A stretch of 64,000 bases of DNA from Pseudopyrenochaeta lycopersici (taxonomy: Eukaryota; Ascomycota; Dothideomycetes; Pleosporales; Pseudopyrenochaetaceae), in NCBI GenBank assembly GCA_003313425.1, contig NHZP01000001.1, forward strand, positions 1,364,001-1,428,000. The letters are read 5' to 3'. Both the position numbers and the translations under genes were made by a program. Below, piece by piece: positions 44,959 through 55,686 of the stretch. The stretch's first letter is position 1. Each line of letters starts with the position of its first letter. The notes beneath the pieces were generated by a model. The model saw only the letters and a list, made by a program, of their open reading frames with translations. It was not told the DNA's origin and did no database searches.

Positions 44959-47943
44959 TTACACGCCGTAATGAACATATGGAACCCAAAGTGGTGCCGT
45001 TTCATCCCCATCTCCATCCTCATCTGAGTCATCTACAACCCACTTTCTTTCACACTTGGCTATGATAAGATCCAGGTCATCTGTGATAATGCTCTTGGCA
45101 TTCCTCTCGGAACCAGAGTGGTGTGAGCTCTTGGAAGAGTATTTGCGGAGGCTTCTTGGTGAGCTTGTATTCCACCAGCGGTTGCGGAGCTCAAGGGCAG
45201 CTTTGTGTAACCCCAGGCAAACAGATTCATCGTCCAGGCTCCTATTTTTCATCTCAAGATATGTGAACTTGGCCATGTCGACGCAGCTCTCGTCATTGAC
45301 CTCCCACAGCGTGCCAATTACATGTCTGAATCCAGCTAGTAGAAAAGCACTAACAAGATGGATACTCTCGTCTAAAAAACTTTCATTCGCTACCTCGCCC
45401 GTTCCACAGGCTGAAAGATAGGCTAGGAATGGTCTGTGAGAGCGGAGGTTCAGATCGAAAAGGGATGATACAGTAAAGCGATTGCTCTTCCAGTCTTCGA
45501 GAAGTAAAGAGCTTTGAGACGGGTCGTTGGCATCTGTATATCCATGGCCAGCGAAGTGAAAAATCCTGGCCAGCGGCAGGTGATACATGATGTCTTGTTT
45601 AGTACATCGACTTTGTAATGGAATGTGAGACATTTCTTCGCATATTGGTTTCAGTACCGCAATTTCTTTGTCTGCAAATTGTAGGCGAGAGTGCTCTGGG
45701 GTTATAGGCATTGGGATCAAGAGAGCATGATTGCCTTTCTCTGCATGAATTGCTTCACGTTTATCGCTTCGGCGGCTTTCGAGTATGGCCTTGACTGACG
45801 AATTGTAGGACGACATGACTCGATCGAGAACCGACGTAGAAGATCCTTTCACATGGTACCCGGCCGCATGGAGGGGGAATCTTGTCATTGACGCTGTGGG
45901 AATCCACCAAATGTGTGGCCATTGTCCGTCAACGGGCGTTGTAGTAAAACACAGGGCATGAAGCACAGGCTGGGCCACTGCATCCCACAGCCACTTTAGT
46001 GTCTCAGCACTGCCTAGATTTGACATTTTCGCTCTTTGTTCTATGTCCTCAAGTTTTAGGTTTGGAAGTTGAATAGAGCGTATTTGAGTTTGTTCTATAA
46101 CGAGCGCGTCGCAGCGGTGTTCGCTAACATTTATGACAGCAATTGGGCCTCGGGAAGCAGCATCTCGCATTTCGTCTTCCCGCAAGGCAAGAAGGAAATT
46201 TTCAAAGCCTGGAAGCTTGCGGATCTGCACAAGCAATGCATCTAATTGCTTAGTCGCATTGTGTCGCCAATCTGGCTTATAATCTTCGCAACCGTCTTCC
46301 CCAGCTCTAGGTTTCGGCAGTGCTTGATTATCCAAGGCATTCTGGAGAGCATTGAGGCGTCGTGCTAGTTCAGGATGCGCCGACTGAAGGTCGACGATGT
46401 CTGCTCGGAGCTCATTGATCGATGCCGTAATGAGACCCCTCCCTTGCTCGAGCAAAGTTAGAGCAACTAGAGGTCCTTTGCCGGTGGTAAGTGCTGCAGC
46501 AGCAGCTCGAGACGCAACCTGCGCGAGCCCTATCGACCCACCTACCGCATATTGCTTGTCTGAGGGCGGAAGTGAATGAGGTGTCAAATTTGGGACAAGG
46601 GAGATAATTTCAGCCGAAATATTGTACGCCTTTTCCCAGTCTTCCATAATTTCACAGGCATCAAGTGCAATAATACCACTTCGTGCTCGCACGGAAGTAG
46701 AAGAATATGGATGCTGAAGTGCATATGAAGCATATGAAAGAGCTTCAACGAGGTCATCTTTGTCTTTAGAGTGCTCATATCGTGTGCCGTAGCTCAATGC
46801 AAGTATTTGCAGGTGGTGTGCCAGATACGGAAATTCGAGCCAACCGCGGTCAACGGCTTCTGTTGCGAGCTCAATGGACTTGTCCAAATCATCAGCATTT
46901 CCATCGATATGAAATCTTAGCCGCAGACGGTCGGCTTGTTCTACTAATACGGCTGCCCTGAGGTCGCTGTAATTGTCGAAGTCTGGCGCGTTCGCGATGG
47001 CATCCCATCCCAAACGAATCGCTTCTTCCAGATCTGCCCTTTCTCTGCTTATAGATGCACCATATCTTTTCGTTAAAGCTGACGCGATGGTACTCAGATA
47101 AAAAGAGTCATTGAAGGCAAGGACATCAGGTCTAATGTCCAAAGCCATCCTTGATAATTCTATCGCTTCGTCGAGGTCAGCAAGTTCGTGGTTTCTCGTG
47201 AACCTGTCTTGTAACCATGTAGCAATGTTTTCCAACTTGACCGAGTGAAGCAATGAGTTCTGAGGGAATGTTGCTTGCAAGGATGTTCGAGTAAGTTCAA
47301 TCGCTTCATCCAAGTCACTTGCAGCACCCAGCCGTCGGTACCGGGACGCGATATGGTTGCAGAGGCTGGTACCCCAATGAATTTGGTCTTCAGTGAGTTG
47401 GCTTTTCGGAGTGAGTTCGAAAGTTTTTCGAGACAGTTCTACAGCCCTCCTGCAAAGCTCTATACACTCATCAAGATCTTCTATTGCTCCAGTAATTTTA
47501 TATCTCTCTCCCAGGCCATTAGCAAGATAGGTCAGCCATCTTGGCAAGTCATCGTCATCAGGGGCGACTTTGACGATGAATCTTTTCATCTGAATCGCTT
47601 CATTCATATATTTTATCTCTTGTGTCTCAGGGAATTTGTCCACAAGCCTGTTGTCAAGAAGATATACTCGCTCTAATCGCTGGGGATGGTCTTCCGGGGT
47701 TGCTTCCACAACTTCTCGCATAACGGTAATAGCTTCGTCCAGAGCTCTGTTACAACCGAATTTGAATTTTTTCCCACTGAGCCAGATCGCCAGTTCGTGT
47801 AGCGCCTCCATGCGGTCTTGTTCATTTGCCTTTATCTGATCGACGGGTTTTCGGGCTTCCTTGATCGCAATGTCAATCTCTTGCTCATCCATACCTTTCA
47901 CCAGACGAGCGACTTGAGCTAGGTCTCCCCTATAGTCTTTCAT
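44959..47943 (-). CDS. TPR-CHAT protein B (caspase-clan putative protease), 994 aa
   Basis: Intronless paralogue of gene A. About nine TPR-like repeats (residues about 20-430, core DLDEAIELSR / LxxRFxxNHEL) are followed by the CHAT connector LLEQGRGLITASINELRAD and a CHAT domain. The dyad is intact: His800 in FHFAGHGYT and Cys846 in LAYLSACGTGE. The stretches LDESIHLVSAF, LAGFRHVIGTLWEVNDE and CVDMAKFTYLEM are nearly the same as in A. A Ser/Lys-rich then acidic insertion (about 925-985, DDSDEDGDGDE) again precedes the final strand LWVPYVHYGV. It converges with the caspase-like gene, whose stop lies 285 bp from this stop. The ATG is the first in the frame (MKDYRGDLAQVARLV). Confidence 0.88.
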   Translation of the reverse strand: MKDYRGDLAQVARLVKGMDEQEIDIAIKEARKPVDQIKANEQDRMEALHELAIWLSGKKFKFGCNRALDEAITVMREVVEATPEDHPQRLERVYLLDNRLVDKFPETQEIKYMNEAIQMKRFIVKVAPDDDDLPRWLTYLANGLGERYKITGAIEDLDECIELCRRAVELSRKTFELTPKSQLTEDQIHWGTSLCNHIASRYRRLGAASDLDEAIELTRTSLQATFPQNSLLHSVKLENIATWLQDRFTRNHELADLDEAIELSRMALDIRPDVLAFNDSFYLSTIASALTKRYGASISRERADLEEAIRLGWDAIANAPDFDNYSDLRAAVLVEQADRLRLRFHIDGNADDLDKSIELATEAVDRGWLEFPYLAHHLQILALSYGTRYEHSKDKDDLVEALSYASYALQHPYSSTSVRARSGIIALDACEIMEDWEKAYNISAEIISLVPNLTPHSLPPSDKQYAVGGSIGLAQVASRAAAAALTTGKGPLVALTLLEQGRGLITASINELRADIVDLQSAHPELARRLNALQNALDNQALPKPRAGEDGCEDYKPDWRHNATKQLDALLVQIRKLPGFENFLLALREDEMRDAASRGPIAVINVSEHRCDALVIEQTQIRSIQLPNLKLEDIEQRAKMSNLGSAETLKWLWDAVAQPVLHALCFTTTPVDGQWPHIWWIPTASMTRFPLHAAGYHVKGSSTSVLDRVMSSYNSSVKAILESRRSDKREAIHAEKGNHALLIPMPITPEHSRLQFADKEIAVLKPICEEMSHIPLQSRCTKQDIMYHLPLARIFHFAGHGYTDANDPSQSSLLLEDWKSNRFTVSSLFDLNLRSHRPFLAYLSACGTGEVANESFLDESIHLVSAFLLAGFRHVIGTLWEVNDESCVDMAKFTYLEMKNRSLDDESVCLGLHKAALELRNRWWNTSSPRSLRKYSSKSSHHSGSERNAKSIITDDLDLIIAKCERKWVVDDSDEDGDGDETAPLWVPYVHYGV

Positions 47944-48533
47944 CTCATCTTACTTGACTACTTGGCGTTATCGTATTCACGTCAATGGGTGTGTTTAGTG
48001 ATAATGTGATGCAGATCAGCCTACCGTCACTTGTTATATCCTTGGCAGTTGCCTAATTTTTGTTTACCAGTATTCGGGCTGGCCAATCGCTTGTGGTCTG
48101 ACCTCTACTGCCACGCCCTTACTCGCCTACAATGTTGATATGAATCAAAGTAAGACGGAACGTGCCCATTTATCTGAAACTCAAACCGTTTCTATGTGTC
48201 GGCAAAATCCACTTATCACAGAGCCTCGAACAGCGATATAATAGACAGATGTTCCACAACTCCACTGTTCTAACCTCCAGCTCAAAGTGAAAACAGTGTG
48301 AGGCACCTCAACTCATACCTCATTTGCAAGTGCACATTTAGAGGCTGAATTTATCATAAGATACCACTTATTTGACGAAGACGTCTCGCACGTTTCAGAA
48401 CTTTTCGGGCGAATTTCTCCAGATCAATTTACTCTAAGGTCATGACAAACCCTGTTTTAACCTGCGCCTGGATGAGGAGAAGCGTTTTCGTCCATGTCTG
48501 CATATATACTTGAATATCCGCCCACCCCGTGAT
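47944..48533. other. Promoter region of TPR-CHAT gene B
   Basis: Spacer between gene B and the DUF6594 gene, both minus-strand. No gene or repeat is seen. Confidence 0.55.
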
Positions 48534-49622
48534 TTAGCGTGTTTCTGATATAAATACTACAAGTATTGTAGTATACCTATATGTGTTTTAGCTTCCTGGA
48601 ATGTAGTCAAAACCGTATGAAAGCTTGGGCTAACAACTTACGTAGCCGCTGCTACTATCAGCTCATGGGTCTTTTGTGTGACAAAAGTAGAAACAGCTAT
48701 CAAGAATACAATGAGTGCTACCACGATAACAGATATCCGTGCAGTTGAGCTACTTATAAACACACAAATAGTGATTGGCATTCCTATCATACCGAAGATC
48801 AGTGCCACAACGAGGATTCTGGCTATCAGTCCGACGATGTAAGTAGTGGGAATGAATACATGATAATCTCTGGACTGGTTGTTGAAGATATTCTATTGCA
48901 AGTCTACCCGTCAGTTGGTATATCATGCTTCGGCCAGGTTTCCGATTTACCTTCTTCCACTTCTGGGATAATCGTGCAAGTACCCTCTCGATAGAGACCT
49001 CCAACTGAGCCACTGTATTATCCCGCGACCGTACTAGGCTTCGTAGATCATGAATATGTGTCAAGTATTCTGTTTCCTCCCAGCTCAAGCAACCGGTACC
49101 GTCTACCCAGTTTTGCATACTTTGCACATTCCTAAGCTCAGCTGGTGGACTTTCGAGCATTCGCGAACTTCGTTCTAGGAATTGATCTAAAGAAACGTGA
49201 TAAGTACTCTATTTCTCAACACTGGAACGGCCATTTTCTAGCCTACCATAATCCTCCAGTGCTTTATCGAGCTCCAATAGCGTCGTAGCTCGTTCAGCAT
49301 TTCTGTCGTCCCGACTGCTTCCAAGGAATAAAGGCGCAGACTCATTCGCATCTATCCTGTCAAGTTGCTGTTCTAATACGGAGACTTTGTCTTGTTTTAG
49401 TAACAGGAGACGTGAGCGCACGCGAGTGAAACGACGATAGTTCTGAAATGATTCATGAGAAGCAAGTAAAGCTGAGTACTGGGGATACCCGGCTCGATAA
49501 TCTTCCACTGTAATATGTTAGACTCCTTCAGCGCGTCCACCGGTGTGCTTGCCTTGTTTGCTTTGCATCTCACAGTTATTATTGGCTTGACGCGCAAGTA
49601 GTCTGGTGATGTAAGATGTCAT
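48534..49622 (-). CDS. DUF6594 family membrane protein
   Basis: Five exons give 286 aa; introns at 49508-49552 (GC-AG), 49187-49246, 48893-48950 and 48577-48641. The family pattern is clear: VEDYRAGYPQYSALLASHES, FTRVRSRLLLLKQDKVSVLE, PLFLGSSRDDRNAERATTL, NWVDGTGCLSWEETEYLTH, and then three C-terminal hydrophobic helices ending AATYTTILVVFISETR. DUF6594 is a fungal-specific domain of unknown function, common in Pezizomycotina accessory gene sets, with a soluble helical N-terminal part and membrane-embedded C-terminus. The first intron uses a GC donor (AAG|GCAAGC) with a perfect CTAAC branch point; splicing it joins a 23-codon first exon in frame. The start ATG is preceded by an in-frame stop. 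Function unknown; proximity to the CHAT/caspase genes may or may not matter. Confidence 0.82.
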
Positions 49623-50900
49623 GATGTACTATCTGACTGTATGGCCCAATGGATTTCAGACCAACTAGCGAGCCGCTCATACGCCGTACCACCTTCTATT
49701 TCTATAATTTCTTAAATCTCACCGGAGTCCCGGTGTATTTCCACTCTTGGCTGCATATCGCCAGCGAGCAGGTAGATTACAGTTGGCGCTCGGTAATTGG
49801 TTGTTGTGTTTCGAAGCGGGGTTCCGGTGAAGCCATTCATCGACGAGGCTGCCTACAAGCGATAGATATTCAGCTTTCCCGCACATTTAACCTTACTAGA
49901 GGCTGTGTAAAACTCTTTCAGATCAAATTAGAGACTTCAGTGCACCGAGCCTTCCCCCAGAGCTATAGAGCTGTCACTGGTATCTCAGCTAAGATAGATC
50001 GTATCCGTACTACAACACATCATGGAGAATGCAAGACGGTTAGTTATCTATAATCCTTCAGTACTGAATATTAAATTCGCATGTAGCTCTGAGAGCCCTG
50101 ATTTTACATTTGACGACGACGGTGGTCGCCCACACGTAGATAAATACGCTACAGTAAGCTGTGCCCCCCATTTTCGTCGTTTATCTCTCTATAAGTCTTG
50201 TTTCTGCAAACGCAGTCGTATTATTGAAATGAGAATTTCAGTTTGATTTATGCATGAACATCAACAAGATCACATATCCCAAGAGCTTCTTGACACTCCA
50301 AATAGACAAACAAATATCGACCAGGCCAAGTTGTGTACCTTATCATTCCCGGAACAACTCAGAGCCAATCATTCAAGATAGCAGCAAGCGCTGGTCAGGG
50401 AAAATATACGCTCTGCAACTTTGATGGGTCTACGGCAAGAGACGGACAGGTGGTTGACGAGGCGTCTTTGAAAACAACTCCTTAGCACTGTAAAACCTTG
50501 TCATGCGCAGCACTACCAGTTTGAGGGTTTTCAACATATACAATGAAGATGTTCAGTCCCATACTAGAAGTTGCCCGGAAGCCGGGAAGAAGTTAGAGAG
50601 TATGAGTCAATGGCGGCAATTTCAGTGATAAGTTGAGAATATCTCATCGAACTGGGGCAAGGGCAGCAGTGTGGTATGGGCAATTGATTCAAGGCATTTT
50701 TCTAAGACCATTTTCTCGAAATCACTAATTCAATAAAGCAGTAGGTGCCCGATAGGCATCACCATTTGCTGAATTATTTCTTCGACACCGCTCGAAATCG
50801 ATAGTTGAGTAGGGTGCTCATTAAATCTTTCGTTTATATAGTACAACTAGTCGTATCTGGCTTCTCATCCAACCCTAGGATATTTTCGCATCTAACCTCC
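49623..50900. other. Intergenic, DUF6594 promoter and cupin 3' flank
   Basis: An open frame of 134 codons (49649-50053) has no recognisable features and no splice context. The remainder is AT-rich. I see nothing else. Confidence 0.45.
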
Positions 50901-51616
50901 CTAGTACTTCCCACTCTCATTCACAAGCCCATTCTTCTCGTTCTCCGCCTTTGGTCTTTGGCTCCACTCCGGCGCCTCATCGATCCCATCCTCTTCCGCC
51001 TTATCGCCCTCCTCCTTGGTCTTATGCACCGATGTCGGCAGGTGCTCAGCAGGCGAGTACACAGTAATGAGCTCTAATGGCTGGTCACCCCTGGTAACGA
51101 ACTGATGTTGCGTCCCCGCAGGCACAACGACAACGTCTCCCGCATTGACTTCTTGGTCCTTCCCTGCTACCGTCGCGAGACCTTTTCCTGAGGTAAAGAG
51201 GAGGATTTGGTCAACAGTATGTACCTAGAATATTGTTAGTTGCTTATCTCTAGCTTGTCAAGTACATGTATTTGACGTACCTCATCACCAATCTCTCCAC
51301 CAACAGGTACCTCCATTGCTACAATTTGAGAATACAACCCCGTGTGTAGTACGGTTCTGAAGTCCCCAAAACTTCTCTTCTCACTCAGCAATCCCGCGAA
51401 ATGAACCATCTCGTGCTTTGGCGGCTCGTCCTTCCTGTTTCCGGCCTTTTTGTATGCCTCCATTCTGTGCGTTGGTGCAAGTTTCGACGAGCTATAGCTT
51501 AAGTGTCTACAACTTGGGATGGCAGTAGTCCTTGCGAGGTTAATGGATGCTGCTTTATGTGGTGTGGTAGAGGGGCGAATTAGTCGATAGCTGGTGAATT
51601 GAGCAGTCCTGAGCAT
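50901..51616 (-). CDS. Cupin-2 domain protein with probable mitochondrial presequence
   Basis: Two exons, with the intron at 51225-51280, give 219 aa. Residues 1-45 are Arg/Ser-rich without acidic residues and include RHLSYSSSK, a good mitochondrial targeting presequence. The cupin barrel follows (about 60-165): GLYSQIVAMEVPVGGEIGDE, VHTVDQILLFTSGKG, AGDVVVVPAGTQHQFVTRG and LELITVYSPAEH. The first cupin motif has His in VHTVDQ where a metal ligand is expected, and GTQHQF supplies the last His. The C-terminal tail is Glu/Lys-rich and probably disordered. Small single-domain cupins of this kind are usually metal-binding and of unknown activity. An alternative start at MEAYKKAG would give a cytosolic form. 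Confidence 0.82.
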
Positions 51617-52587
51617 TGGGGAATGGACACAGCACTCTGGTGCGTGTTGGCTTGTAAGCGGTATATGTACGCTTCCAACGTCTGCATCATCGTTGTGCAT
51701 CGCGTCTTTATTACGCAGCACGTCGCGTTCTGGACTTCTCCGCCGGATATGACGTCAGGATCGCGTTGTGCGGAGAGTCACACACAAGGGTCCAGATATC
51801 CACAACTAGTAATCTGCTGAGCATGTTGATTGGCGAGTGTCCCTATGTCAAGGGGCCGGTATACTCTAAATGGTGCCCGTACCTGATGATGTGATGCTCT
51901 GTGTGTGGTGAGTAAGCTAACCTGTACCCTGTCAAGAGCGGGTTGCGTTCCGCTTGGTACTACGGGTTGTAGATGTCTCGGGATGCTTTGCAATATGCAA
52001 AGAGTGCAAAATTGTTGCAAGATGTGTCTGGAGCGAAGAATACTTGGGTGGAGAGGAGGAACATGTACTGTTCAAGAGTGCTGAGTTGCTTCCATACGAT
52101 CGATCGAGTGCGAACGAGCCATAAGAAGACATGATGACAAGCTGTTACTAAATGGATGTGAATTGGTGTTGAGAGGAAGCTAATATACATCTACGTCTAG
52201 TTCTTGCAATACCAAATCTTGTTGCAATGTGACCTGACGTAGCCCTAAACGCCCACATGATGTTCTGATGTCCGGGCACATGAGTGCTCGTGTGACGGGT
52301 GAGGTGTTCCGAATGTCACGCCACGCCTGTGCTATGCCAATCATGCAGCCACCCTATAGCCTCGCCTCATGTTTCGAGGATGATCCACTGGTGTTGTGAT
52401 GCTCGGGGAAACTCGGTGGACAATCGTTGAGGATGCCCGGAATGGCCGCTTGAACCATGACAAACGACTGACGCGTCAAAACCATCCCTGCTCAGCGTAT
52501 AATCAGCTGTCTACGGCAAGCGGACTAGAAACTCTGTCGTTTCGTCGACCGGTATACCTACACAGCCGCTTTGCTCATGTCTTTCAC
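51617..52587. other. Intergenic, cupin promoter and MDL1 3' flank
   Basis: About 1 kb. Small open frames on both strands lack motifs. Nothing is recognised. Confidence 0.55.
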
Positions 52588-54981
52588 CTATATTCGGTTA
52601 CGGCGCGACTCCTCCTCAGACTCATGCTCGAGCTCCCTCTCAATCTCTTCCTCCTCGGTTGGCTGGGGACTCCTTTTTGCGTCCGGCTCGCCTCCATTAA
52701 GTTGCCACTCCATGAGCTTATTGAACGCGCCATCAGGATTGTTCGTCAGCTCCTCGTATGTCCCTTCTTCCGCAACTTGCCCATCTGCACTGATGCAAAT
52801 GATGCGATCTGAACGCTTGATAGTCGACAGGCGATGCGCGATGCTGATAGTCGTGTTGTTCTCCTGGAGGAGTTTGTGCAGCGCCTGGTTGACAAGAGTC
52901 TCAGACTCAGCATCTAGAGCGCTAGTTGCCTCGTCGAGGATAAGTATGTCGGGCTTCTTAATGAGCGCTCGGGCAATAGCGATGCGCTGCTTTTGACCAC
53001 CAGAAAGCTGGGTGCCTCTTGCACCAGCGTGGGTCTCAAGACCGTCCGGCTAGTCGCTGTCAGCATCTTTCAGTAGATATATATTGTGTAGGATAGGACG
53101 TACGAAGTCGCTGATGAATTGACAATTGGCCTTCCGTGCGGCTGCTACAATCTCAGCACGAGTTGCGTTGGGCACGCCATATGCAATATTCTCAGCAATG
53201 GTCCCTGAGAATAGAACAGGTTCTTGGCCAACGAAACCAATCTTTCTCCTTAGTTGCTTTGCATTAAGTGTGGTGATATCTCTTCCATCGATCGTGATGG
53301 TTCCAGCAGTCGGGATGTAAAAGCGTAGAAGTAGGCTTGCAACTGTGGATTTGCCAGCTCCACTAGGCGCCACAATAGCCACATTCGTACCCTGTTCGAT
53401 TTTGAAGTTAAGATCCTTGAAGATTTTAACTGCTGGCCTAGTTGGATAGCTGAAGGAGACATTTTTGAACTCGATAGGCCCACGCGCAGATTTAACAGGT
53501 TCGCCCTTTGTTGGCGATATGGTCGGGTTGCGATCTTGTAGTTCGAAGAGACGACTGGCCGCTCCAACGCCCTTCATCATCTCACCGTAGAAACCAGAGA
53601 GACCCACCATGCTTGACCCAGCATATACAGTGTACATCAAGAACGACGAGAGCTCACCAATGGAGATGACTCCGTTCTTAACCATATTGCCTCCGACGTA
53701 GAGTATGCCAATGATAGTGAGATTGCCCATCAACCCCGTACTCCCGTAGAAGGTTGCTGCTACTATAGCTTCCTTCTTTCCAAGCGCGAAGATCCTCTTG
53801 ATCTGGCGATTGTAGCGTGAGGCTTCTTGAACCTCTCCAGCAAAAGCTTGGCTAGTTCGAACATTCCCTAACCGCTCTTCAGCAATCTTCGTTAATGTCC
53901 CTAAATTCTTCTGAATCTTGCGACTTAGGTTTCGCAGTGCTCGACCAGAGAAGAAAGCGACAACCGCTACAGGCGGAGCAATAAGGGCAAGAATACCAGT
54001 GAGCTTGAGACTGACAAAGCCCATCATTGCGAAGCCAGCCGCACCGCTGACTAGCGCGCGGAGCCCATCAGACAGGTTTTGTGTGATGCTCTTTCCAACG
54101 ATGATGGTGTCAGAGCCGAGGCGAGAGATTAGATCTCCAACCCTGTTCGCATCGAAGAATTCGGCGTTCTGAACGAATGTCTTGCGGTACAGCTGGGATC
54201 GCAAGCGAGCAACGATACGCTCTCCAACGATGCGCAGGATGATAATGCGACCGAAATTGAATCCAGCTCCGGCTGTGAGCACTCCTGCCAATGCGAAGTA
54301 GAAAGTAGTCATATTGAGGCCGAAGAGTAGACCATCAGTCTTGTCGGCTTGCGTTGCCGCATCCAAGATCCTGCCAATGGAGAAGGGAACGGATAGCGAA
54401 ATGGCCGAGCCGAACAACAAGAAGAGGAATGCCCAAGAGAGCGTCCCCATCTCCGGCCTCGCGATCTTAATCAATCTCCATATCTCTTTCATGCCTCCTG
54501 GTGTACCCCCAGAGCCGGATCCATCTTTGCTTAGCTTCGCGCTCAGATTAACCTGCTTTGCTTGAGCTGCTTTCTCCGACTTCGCAAAGCCTTGCTCCTC
54601 TGCCTCCACTTCGCCATCGTGCTCCTCTACGTCGAGGATACCTTTTTCCTTGATCTCATCCCGGTACGATTTGCGTTGCCTCGTTGGCGCCTTTGTTGTA
54701 GCTTCTGCTAATATTCTGGAAGCATTGAACATCCGAACCGGCTGGTGTAAGCCATTGCGACGCGTGGTGCCCGCGGTTGCGGACCGTAGAATGCTAGATG
54801 AGAGCACCGGGACTGCTGCATAGTTTTTGGAATTTTGAATAGGGCCGACCGACTTCAGCGACGGCTTCGTAGCGAATGCCCTTGATATGTTTGGCGTTGT
54901 CGTCTGTAGGCGCGATTGTATTTGGGAGAAGAGAGCTCCGTTCGCCGGACTGTGCCAGGCCTTTGCGGAGAAGGCCCGCAT
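52588..54981 (-). CDS. MDL1: Mitochondrial ABC half-transporter Mdl1 (ABCB10-like)
   Basis: Inner-membrane ABC exporter of the Mdl1/ABCB10 group; yeast Mdl1 exports peptides made by matrix AAA proteolysis. Two exons, with the intron at 53050-53103, give 779 aa. A Ser/Arg-rich mitochondrial presequence (MRAFSAKAW onward) and a charged matrix segment precede the transmembrane domain (about 195-480). The NBD shows Walker [11 protein letters not shown]-loop [12 protein letters not shown], signature [15 protein letters not shown], Walker [13 protein letters not shown] and H-loop IAHRLST. The first Walker A position is Ala rather than the usual Gly. The C-terminal tail is very acidic. The frame is open upstream without an ATG until this start, so a longer presequence from an upstream exon cannot be excluded. 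Confidence 0.93.
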
Positions 54982-55686
54982 AGCTTGTCGCAAGGCAGAC
55001 TGGACGACTACCTGTTTCGGAGGGAGAATTGACGCTGTATAGACGCCCTCGACATGGCGACAGAGGGTTGAACGGAGTGTGTGCAGCCCTCGAGGATGTT
55101 GACAAGCTCCTGACAAAATCTCGGCCTCGGTGATGTCGTAATGAAGCCCGCGGCGATCCCGCACGGAACACGTGCGGCAGCCCACGCTGGTTGACGGGGT
55201 CTTCAGATCGCACCAAAAATGCCGACAAGCTTCTCCACACCCCGATTATTCTTGGGGAAATGTGAGAAGAGCGCAAACAATTGTCACAGTATCATGATTT
55301 GCTTATTCGCTGTTCACATGCACGACGTCACTGATCTACCGGGCACGGATGGTGGCTTTTTCACAACGTGAACCTCTTTAACAGGCTATGGACATGATGG
55401 TCTGCCTATCGCAAGTATGCGGCACGGAAATGGGTTCGTATACTGAATGTTCTCATGCCGACAGGACAGATGATGCAGGATTAGGCATGCAGCTGAGCAC
55501 AGCCACAGCTATGACTGTGAAGGGCATTATGGTGCCTTCGACTCATAAGCACCCAGACATCGCATTACACTTAAATAGCTAGCTCTCAGAAAAACCAATA
55601 ATTCATAATATCTACAACTGCTACAGGCTCTCCGCCTTTGAGGTTAGACTTCATTCATAGGCCATCAACCATAAGCGAACCCGGCC
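54982..55686. other. Divergent promoter region
   Basis: Spacer between MDL1 and the RNA cyclase gene. No further gene is seen. Confidence 0.6.

Noticed and set aside
36876..47943. TPR-CHAT genes considered as part of a CRISPR (type III-E) system
   Set aside because: No Cas7-11/gRAMP gene or repeat array is present, and the gene structures and neighbours are fungal; only the domain architecture is shared.
49649..50053. 134-codon plus-strand frame next to the DUF6594 gene
   Set aside because: No recognised domain or start context; no way to support it from sequence alone.
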